DNA of 12,215 nucleotides. Source: JASFQI01 sp050115555. Lineage in GTDB: Bacteria; Desulfobacterota; DSM-4660; Desulfatiglandales; HGW-15. A program made the position numbers and the translations under genes. Below, piece by piece: positions 6,350 to 12,215 of this stretch. The DNA is taken from positions 1 to 12,215 of the forward strand of contig JASFQI010000129.1 of NCBI GenBank assembly GCA_050115555.1. The letters are read 5' to 3'. A model generated the notes under the pieces. It searched no databases. It was not told the DNA's origin and worked only from the letters and a program-made list of their open reading frames with translations. The first letter of the stretch is position 1, and each line of letters opens with the position of its first letter.

Positions 6350-7539
6350 TGCGCGTGTCAAAGACGAACGCTTCGGTGATCTTCGCCCTGGCCCTGGTTC
6401 ACTTCACAGGCGACTTCTTCAGCTCGTTCATCATTCCGCTTCTGCCCGTTTTTGTGGATTCATTCTCCCTGAGCCTGACCCAGGCGGGAATTGTGACCGG
6501 AGTGAGCCGCATCCTCGCGTTCATTGTCCAGCCTTTTGTGGGGTATCTGGCCGATCGCCATCAGAGTCGGGTGTTCGTGCTCGGCGGGCTCTCCCTGGTG
6601 GTGCTTTTCGTGCCGCTCACCGGCGTCGCCCCGGGCTATGCCACGCTCCTCGTCCTCATCGCCCTGGGGTCCATCGGGTCCTCCATGTTTCACCCCACAT
6701 GCGCGGGCATGGTCCCGGACTATGCGGGAACCAAGCCGGGCCTTGCCATGTCCCTTTTCAACATGGGCGGGACGCTTTCGTTCGGTGTGGGGCCCGTGTT
6801 CATCACGTGGTACGTGTGGGCCTTCGGTATGAAGGCCATGCCCTGGACCATGGGGCTCGGCATCCTCGTGCTCGTGCTTCTCCTCCGCATTCTCCCCCCG
6901 CCGCGGGGAGAGGGCCTTAGGAACCTCGGATTTCTGGGATCCATGCGGGATGCATTCGGGGATGTCTGGAAGCCCATCATGGTGCTCTGGATCATCATGG
7001 TCATGCGGTCTTTTGCAGGGCAGTCCTTTATCACGTTCATGCCTGTGCTCTTCGTCCGGGAAGGGTTCTCGCTGGTCTCCGTGGGCACCCTGGTCTCGAT
7101 GTTCACGGTGGCCGGGGCCGTCAGCGGGATCGTGGCCGGCCACCTGTCGGATCGCATCGGCTTCAAGAAGATCTTCTACGTGACCCACGGGCTGGCCACA
7201 CCGGCCTTTCTCTCCATGCTCTATGTTCCCGGATACTGGGTTCATCTCTGTTCGTTTTTTGCTGGATTTTTCGCATTGGCAACGCTTCCGCTTTGCGTTC
7301 TCATGGCCCAGGAGATGGCCCCTCGAGGCAAATCCATGGTCTCCAGCCTCATGATGGGGCTTGCTTTCGGCACAGGGGGCATGCTGACACCGCTCACGGG
7401 CATGATGGCCGACCTTTTCGCCATTCGACCGGTGCTGAACGCCGTGGCCCTGGTCCCGCTCCTGACTGTGGGACTCATCCCTCTGCTTCCCGAACGCCGG
7501 ACCACTCCTGGCCGGAATGCCCCCCTTTCCACGACCTGA
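6349..7539 (+). CDS. MFS transporter, Fsr (fosmidomycin-resistance)-like
   Basis: The 396-residue product is a 12-helix major facilitator protein of the inner membrane. Two motif-A-like loops are visible after helices 2 and 8, GYLADRHQSR (65-74) and GHLSDRIGFKK (264-274). The segment FHPTCAGMVPDYAG (114-127) followed by GLAMSLFNMGG (131-141) is typical of the Fsr/CynX-like branch, which contains exporters and anion transporters. Asp22 lies in helix 1. The start is GTG at 6349, where the stop of the LysR gene and this start share one base (TAGTG); an AGGG lies 7 nt upstream. A second GTG two codons later is possible. Position beside a regulator of aromatic-activation genes suggests uptake or export of an aromatic acid or its analogue. 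The substrate cannot be read from the sequence. Confidence 0.88.
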   Translation: MRVSKTNASVIFALALVHFTGDFFSSFIIPLLPVFVDSFSLSLTQAGIVTGVSRILAFIVQPFVGYLADRHQSRVFVLGGLSLVVLFVPLTGVAPGYATLLVLIALGSIGSSMFHPTCAGMVPDYAGTKPGLAMSLFNMGGTLSFGVGPVFITWYVWAFGMKAMPWTMGLGILVLVLLLRILPPPRGEGLRNLGFLGSMRDAFGDVWKPIMVLWIIMVMRSFAGQSFITFMPVLFVREGFSLVSVGTLVSMFTVAGAVSGIVAGHLSDRIGFKKIFYVTHGLATPAFLSMLYVPGYWVHLCSFFAGFFALATLPLCVLMAQEMAPRGKSMVSSLMMGLAFGTGGMLTPLTGMMADLFAIRPVLNAVALVPLLTVGLIPLLPERRTTPGRNAPLSTT

Positions 7540-7577
7540 CCGCTCGGGCGTCATACGTCCTCTTATCCTTATCCTTG

Positions 7578-7685
7578 AAGATCTCCGCGCAGACCGCGCT
7601 TGAGAAGCTGAGGCAGATCAAGGCCGGGCAGGTGGTGCTGAAAGGGGCGAAGGCTCCGGTGATCAACGCCCTGGGCGAGGAGTAA
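7578..7685 (+). pseudogene. Gene remnant, C-terminal fragment only (possibly transposase-derived)
   Basis: A stretch of 35 codons ending in TAA reads as protein-like sequence (ALEKLRQIKAGQVVLKG, then APVINALGEE), with codon use like its GC-rich neighbours. It has no start codon or ribosome-binding site, and upstream its frame runs into the MFS gene in a different register. It is preceded by a short tandem TTATCC repeat (about 7563-7575). I do not recognise the family; a C-terminal piece of a transposase is one possibility. It marks the junction between the GC-rich left and more AT-rich right halves. Confidence 0.35.
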
Positions 7686-7705
7686 AAAAGATGAGCAGGG
7701 TCATC
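7684..7705 (-). terminator. Weak intrinsic terminator for the leftward membrane-protein gene
   Basis: Read leftward, GATGA (7705-7701) and TCATC (7694-7690) form a short stem around a 6-nt loop, followed immediately by six T (7689-7684). It starts 26 nt after the stop codon of the 1085-residue gene. The stem is only 5 bp, or 7 with a G:T pair, so efficiency is uncertain. Confidence 0.45.
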
Positions 7706-7731
7706 CTATCAATGTTGCACATCATCTTCCC

Positions 7732-10700
7732 TTATCGAGCTTCTGTCTCCCGAAGCCATTTGGTGAGGATCAGAATGATGTTTTTATACAGATTCGGGTA
7801 ATCCTCCAGGATATCCTGGAAGTCGTCACTGGAGATCATGAGCATACGGCAATCGTCCATGCATGTGGCCGTAGCAGCACGGCCTGATTTATCCAGCAGG
7901 GCCACCTCTCCGAAGCTCTGGGGAGTTTTGATGAGGCTTATCCTGTGTCCTTCAGCATTTCTGATTTCTACCTGTCCTTCCAATATGATATACAATGCGT
8001 CTCCAGGGTCATTATATTGAAACAGTGTGTGCCCGGCATGAAAACTCGACTGTTTGGCAATCTGGGCGACAATGAGGAGATCCATGGTGGAAAAACCCCT
8101 GAAGAGGGGTACGTTTTTTAAAAATTGGGTTTTTTCGAGTGTGGGAATCATGGCTTCAGTCTCCTTAATAAAGGGGGCATGTCGCCGGGCAACCGGTTTC
8201 GGCATGTCCATCACGGCAACCAGTTTGAGCCAGTAGTAGCCGTCCTTCATAATATTCTCGTAGACCTGTTCAATGGCACTCACCTCACCGCGCACCTGAC
8301 CCACATGGGTCAGGTAACCGTCTTCAAAAGTCATGATTTCCAATAATTCGATGAGATCGGCGTGTTCCTTTTTGATGAGGGTGTCCAGGTATTCTATGGT
8401 CTTCGCCTTGGTATGGAACGCCTTTACATAATAAGTGGGGGCGTGGGTGATCCGATAGTAGGAGTCCATGATGGCCAGATCCGAATAAAACATGTCCATG
8501 TTGCTGAACAGGATCCACACCTGGGTTTCGATCCCCCTGGCCAGCTCCTTCAGCAAAAGACTGTCAGGGTTCCAGACAGCCACTGCCCTGTAATCATTGA
8601 GCATTCTCCTGAGCTGATCGATTTCATGGGGAAACCAGTAGAAAAAATTTTCGAAATTCAGATCCGGATTACTCCTTTTGATCATGGCTACGCAACGGAA
8701 CGCCTCCCTGCGGATGAGCGGAAGTTGAAACTGCATCAGGATATCAATCAAATAATCCACAGATTCCTGATTGGGTGAAAATCGAAAAGCACGGAGGCAC
8801 CTTTCCAATCTAAGGATGTCGCGTGATTTGACCATATGTATGATCATGTCCGTAATCGTATCAAAGGACATGTGCCCGAAGAGTGCCAGATTGCGATTCA
8901 GTACTTTGAAATCAGGTATCCGGTCATAGCCGATGTGAACCAAATAAGCATTGAGCCGGTCCAGATCTTTGATCTTTGTGAATGCCTCTACCACGATCTC
9001 GAAAGCGTCTTCCGGATCCATAGAAAAGCCATGCTCGATCAGATGTCCGTAGCGGGGCAGATGCAACTCCCCAACCAGCCAGATGCCTGTCAGCGCCAGT
9101 GACGGATCCTTGGACCGGGCCAGTTCACTCATTTCCTTTTCGACCTGCCGTTTCTGCTGTTCCGTTCCATACCGGTGGGCGGCCACCAGGCTGTATTTTA
9201 GCAGTGGGGCTGAGTGGGAAGAGATAGAATGGGATTTTTTGATTTCATCATGGATGGGGCCCCATTGGCAGAGAATTTCCAAAATGGCCTCCACTACTCT
9301 CATATCCTTCTCTGTGCACGCAGCCTCTTCAAGGTCGGGTTTGAGTTCCCTGATATTGTGATCACGGATCACACTCAGGGTCTTCAGGCGAATCTCCTTG
9401 TCCGCGTGGCGAAGCAGCTCCAGAAGAATATCATTGAGTTCCGGAGCGTAATTTTTATCAAGGATATTCAGCAGGTACAGGTACCCGAAGATGTCTCCTG
9501 TCCTGGAAACGATTCGTTCATATTGTTCACGAACAAATTTGGTTTCAAGGGTAGAAATGGAATCCAGAGCCGCCTGGACATTCATCCTGCGTACGACCGA
9601 TTCCTTTAAAGAAGAGACATAGCGCCTCGGGATCCGGTTGATGGCAAGAGCCATGATAATCAAGCCCAATATCAAAAGGATCAGGTAGTTTGCTATGGGG
9701 CGCTCCGCCACGGGAATAATGATAAAGATGGAGCAGATCCCGATGATGAACACCGGCTTGATAAACATCCTGGTGTAGAATCGAAGGGCGTTGCAAAGCC
9801 GTTCGGGAATGGCAAAGATCAGCAATTGGTAGGAAGAATCAAAGATCACCCGGCGCAGCAATTCATTCATACCGCAGGCCGTGATCGTCGCCCAGAAAGC
9901 CATCTCGGTAGACCCGGAAAAGCTAAAAAAGGATAGCAAAAGGATAAATATCAGGTTAGGAATGAGCAGCAAAGGGTAGGCATACAGAATGCGGCCGCTG
10001 AACCAGAGCCGGGCAAAGAAATAGAGAAAACTGAGCTGGAGCAGTACCTGTGCTAAATAGATGTAAGCCTTGTATTGCCCAATGAACCTGGTTTTGGGGT
10101 CGGGCTTGCTAAAGTCCATAGGGCGCTCTGTCCGGAAGTCTTGATGATTCTGTGTGATGGAGATCCCTGATTGAGGTTCCTGGATGGGGAAACGGCGGTT
10201 GACCTCCATATCGAAGAGCACCTTGAAAAAGAGGTTGAAGATGCCGATTAGAATGGTGATGTAAATAATGGATTTGATGATTTGGTATTTTTTCTGAGAA
10301 GACAGGAGCGTCTTCAGCCCGACCTTTTCTGCGGAGACGGCTGTCATGATGCGCCCCCGTTGTTTGGAGAAGATGTGCCTGACGATCAGATAGCTTGCTC
10401 CGGAAAGCACGATCACCATGAGCAGGAACATCATTTGGAGATTCTGTGGAACAAAACGGATGATAAACCGCCCTGAAATAAAGGCGGCAATGCCGCCGGA
10501 AAAGAGAAAGAGGTTCTGGATCCTCTTGGATTCCCGGATGTTGATGCAGAAATTGATGAGGGACCAGGTTTGCAGGATGATCAGTTCATCGAAGATATCG
10601 AAAATGACAAAATAGACGGCTGCCGGGAAAAACTGCTGGTAGAAACCTGTGGACAGGGCAGGAAGGATCAAGAGGACCAATGAAACAGACATGAAGCTCA

Positions 10701-10989
10701 ACAGTTCATATTTTATACGGCGTTCAAAGCTGATTTTAGCTACAATAAATTGGTACAGAAAATAGTAGAAAATAAAACATATTCCAGAGAAACCATATAG
10801 AAAAAAGTAGGGTTTATGATCAAAAAGATAATGAAAGCTCGTGTAGGACTGTATGGCTGTTAGAAAATTGCCTTTGGTAAAGGAGGTGATAATCGTAAAG
10901 ATGGAGACATTAATATAGACAAGCAGGCAAAGCCAGAATATCAGCCAATAATGAGAGCGTGTCTGTTCATCCATATCTGATTGACGCAA
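7732..10989 (-). CDS. Membrane transporter-like / HEAT-like / cyclic-nucleotide-binding fusion protein
   Basis: This 1085-residue protein has three parts. Residues about 12-450 are polytopic, with hydrophobic helices near 13-35, 60-82, 96-118, 122-140, 185-204, 238-258, 307-326, 336-356, 408-428 and 433-450. They resemble the nucleotide-transporter/MFS-like permeases found fused to HEAT repeats in several bacteria. Residues about 470-800 are soluble and helical, consistent with HEAT-like repeats (for example LLELLRHADKEIRLKTLSVI). Residues about 956-1078 form a cyclic-nucleotide-binding domain with NDPGDALYIILEGQVEI (993-1009) and a phosphate-binding cassette FGEVALLDKSGRAATA (1027-1041+), including Arg1037, so it probably binds cAMP or cGMP. 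The start is TTG at 10989, 8 nt after AGGA; ATG at 10974 lacks a ribosome-binding site. It lies 10 nt after the transpeptidase-like gene. The cNMP domain is firm, the transporter kinship moderate, the substrate unknown. Confidence 0.72.
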   Translation of the reverse strand: MRQSDMDEQTRSHYWLIFWLCLLVYINVSIFTIITSFTKGNFLTAIQSYTSFHYLFDHKPYFFLYGFSGICFIFYYFLYQFIVAKISFERRIKYELLSFMSVSLVLLILPALSTGFYQQFFPAAVYFVIFDIFDELIILQTWSLINFCINIRESKRIQNLFLFSGGIAAFISGRFIIRFVPQNLQMMFLLMVIVLSGASYLIVRHIFSKQRGRIMTAVSAEKVGLKTLLSSQKKYQIIKSIIYITILIGIFNLFFKVLFDMEVNRRFPIQEPQSGISITQNHQDFRTERPMDFSKPDPKTRFIGQYKAYIYLAQVLLQLSFLYFFARLWFSGRILYAYPLLLIPNLIFILLLSFFSFSGSTEMAFWATITACGMNELLRRVIFDSSYQLLIFAIPERLCNALRFYTRMFIKPVFIIGICSIFIIIPVAERPIANYLILLILGLIIMALAINRIPRRYVSSLKESVVRRMNVQAALDSISTLETKFVREQYERIVSRTGDIFGYLYLLNILDKNYAPELNDILLELLRHADKEIRLKTLSVIRDHNIRELKPDLEEAACTEKDMRVVEAILEILCQWGPIHDEIKKSHSISSHSAPLLKYSLVAAHRYGTEQQKRQVEKEMSELARSKDPSLALTGIWLVGELHLPRYGHLIEHGFSMDPEDAFEIVVEAFTKIKDLDRLNAYLVHIGYDRIPDFKVLNRNLALFGHMSFDTITDMIIHMVKSRDILRLERCLRAFRFSPNQESVDYLIDILMQFQLPLIRREAFRCVAMIKRSNPDLNFENFFYWFPHEIDQLRRMLNDYRAVAVWNPDSLLLKELARGIETQVWILFSNMDMFYSDLAIMDSYYRITHAPTYYVKAFHTKAKTIEYLDTLIKKEHADLIELLEIMTFEDGYLTHVGQVRGEVSAIEQVYENIMKDGYYWLKLVAVMDMPKPVARRHAPFIKETEAMIPTLEKTQFLKNVPLFRGFSTMDLLIVAQIAKQSSFHAGHTLFQYNDPGDALYIILEGQVEIRNAEGHRISLIKTPQSFGEVALLDKSGRAATATCMDDCRMLMISSDDFQDILEDYPNLYKNIILILTKWLRETEAR

Positions 10990-10999
10990 GCAGGAGTTC

Positions 11000-12214
11000 C
11001 TACTCGGTCCCAGGCTTCAAGATCCGTGGATCCATTCTATAGTCAATGTGTACTCGCCGGAGCTCTTTGGTAAACCGGATGCTCACGGGTTTGTAAAACT
11101 GAATCGTCTCTTTGGTGTATTTCGCCTCATACAGGGAAATTCGGTGGTAGGTCTTTCCGTCGGCCGGCTTACGGCCGATAAACTTGGTTGTGGGGGCCTG
11201 ATCAAAGGCCACACTGCCGTCGGCTTTTATTTGGTAACCCTTCTGATACATCCAGGCATAAAAAGATCGGCGGTCGGAGGAGGCCCTCATTCTATACGGT
11301 TTCTTGTTTTTGAGCTGATAGGCATGAAAATATTCCACCCCCATGACCTGGGGCCGGCCATTGCCGTAAATGTCGAACACGTCGAAGTGGTGGGATTTAT
11401 TCCTGAAGGTTTCCACTTCCAGGAATACCTTTTCGGACGAAGGGAGGAACTGACGGAGTTCGGAAATATGTCCGGCATTGATATGCGTACAGCCGTGGGA
11501 CATTGGGCCCCTGCTTAAAAGCCAGAGATAGGGATATGGGCCCTCCTCCCTGCTTTGGTGTGTATGGTGCCGCCATTCCTCCGGGATAAAAGCGGTCTTT
11601 CGGGTATCGATATTGAACCAGAGGGAATGGAAGGAATTGTGCAGGCGTTTGCCCACATGCATATAAGGAATCCAGGGCAGGTATCCGTAACAGGCGGCAT
11701 CGGAGATGTGATCGGCCACCCGGGTCCGCTGATGAATATGAATCCGCCATTTCCCCGGATAAGGGAAAAGGGGGATGGTCATGCCGTTATACTCAGTCGT
11801 GTCATTGTAGGTGCCCACGGGATAAATCGCAGTAAATTCGTAGAATTCCAGCCTGTCATCTTTTAGAGGGTACAGGCCCTGGCTCACGGCGGTGAAGAAG
11901 CGGCCGGCTTCCTGATAGAAATGATCCCATGACTCTGAATCCTTTTCAGGCTGATCCCGGTAGAGATCGATCAAGCGAATCAGGTCTTTTTTCCGGCTGG
12001 GTTCCAGTTCGGTGACATAGAGCCGGGTCGGCAGCAGGCTATTGACGAGATCCAGGGAGGCCGATTCTGAGAGCCTTCCTTTTTTTATACTGTGCAATTG
12101 TTTTGCCCAGTCGCGAATCCGGGTCTTGAAATCGATGGTGATATGGAAGAGTCGGTCCGGGTTGAGTCGCTTCAGGATCTTGAGGCTCATCCGGTGATAT
12201 TCGGTCGGATCCAT
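11000..12214 (-). CDS. L,D-transpeptidase (YkuD-like) family protein, possibly N-terminally incomplete
   Basis: The visible 404 residues contain PMSHGCTHINAG (237-248), matching the SHGC active-site box of YkuD-type L,D-transpeptidases with Cys242 as nucleophile and His240 beside it. The family normally has V/I then R/N after the Cys; here it is T-H. The upstream histidine of the motif could be His219, a slightly longer spacing than usual. Aromatic- and histidine-rich sequence precedes it (YGYLPWIPYMHVGKRLHNSFHS). No signal peptide is visible from Met1, and the first Met is 1 nt from the window edge, so the true start, with an export signal, may lie outside. Such enzymes cross-link peptidoglycan or attach proteins to it in the periplasm. 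A tight 10-nt gap to the membrane fusion gene implies an operon. The family is likely; the substrate is unknown. Confidence 0.68.
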   Translation of the reverse strand: MDPTEYHRMSLKILKRLNPDRLFHITIDFKTRIRDWAKQLHSIKKGRLSESASLDLVNSLLPTRLYVTELEPSRKKDLIRLIDLYRDQPEKDSESWDHFYQEAGRFFTAVSQGLYPLKDDRLEFYEFTAIYPVGTYNDTTEYNGMTIPLFPYPGKWRIHIHQRTRVADHISDAACYGYLPWIPYMHVGKRLHNSFHSLWFNIDTRKTAFIPEEWRHHTHQSREEGPYPYLWLLSRGPMSHGCTHINAGHISELRQFLPSSEKVFLEVETFRNKSHHFDVFDIYGNGRPQVMGVEYFHAYQLKNKKPYRMRASSDRRSFYAWMYQKGYQIKADGSVAFDQAPTTKFIGRKPADGKTYHRISLYEAKYTKETIQFYKPVSIRFTKELRRVHIDYRMDPRILKPGTE

Positions 12215-12215
12215 A

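Noticed and set aside
5261..6361. 366-codon open frame on the minus strand opposite the LysR gene
   Set aside because: The plus strand encodes a complete LysR protein; the antisense product is His/Gln/Gly/Leu-rich without motifs and runs into the repeat element.
6460..7554. 364-codon open frame on the minus strand opposite the MFS gene
   Set aside because: Extremely rich in His, Gly, Glu and Arg, as expected for the complement of hydrophobic membrane codons; no domain.

Overview
The window looks like part of the chromosome of an anaerobic bacterium. The gene content (an ATP-dependent phenol-activation pair next to a UbiD-type carboxylase) and a repeat end resembling ones I associate with Desulfobacterota suggest a sulfate-reducing or syntrophic Desulfobacterota ('deltaproteobacterial') lineage. 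That assignment is inference; no 16S rRNA or other phylogenetic marker is present.

Left half (1-7539, visibly GC-rich). A leftward gene run occupies 4892 down to 1: a 619-residue protein resembling the phosphohistidine part of PEP synthase (PpsA-like), a 356-residue ATP-binding part of PEP synthase (PpsB-like), a 470-residue UbiD-family (de)carboxylase with all the prenylated-FMN residues, and the start of a response-regulator receiver protein cut by the window edge. In Thauera aromatica, a split PEP-synthase-like enzyme of about these sizes (70 and 40 kDa) is phenylphosphate synthase. It phosphorylates phenol with ATP, and UbiD-type subunits then carboxylate phenylphosphate to 4-hydroxybenzoate. 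The cluster therefore probably activates and carboxylates phenol or a related hydroxy- or aminoarene. The third synthase subunit (PpsC), a second UbiD subunit and the UbiX flavin prenyltransferase are not in the window. The ppsA/ppsB and ppsB/ubiD gaps each hold a GC-rich hairpin without a T-run.

The 494-bp divergent gap (4893-5386) is the control region. It holds an AT-rich cluster of ATAAG/CTTAT half-sites with a perfect LysR-type dyad, a TTGACA element placed as expected for LysR-type activation of the leftward operon, a long GC-rich leader, and a MITE-like element with imperfect inverted ends. To the right lies a LysR-type regulator whose stop codon overlaps the start of a 12-TM MFS transporter (Fsr-like). 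The two probably form a regulator-transporter operon tied to the aromatic-acid genes.

Junction (7540-7731). A 36-codon gene remnant with no start, a short TTATCC tandem repeat and a weak terminator separate the two halves.

Right half (7732-12215, visibly more AT-rich, leftward). Two tightly spaced genes: an L,D-transpeptidase-like protein with a variant SHGC active-site motif, reaching the window edge, followed 10 bp later by a 1085-residue protein that joins a polytopic membrane domain resembling nucleotide-transporter/MFS-like permeases, a helical HEAT-like region and a C-terminal cyclic-nucleotide-binding domain. This pair is the part of the window least explained by known systems.
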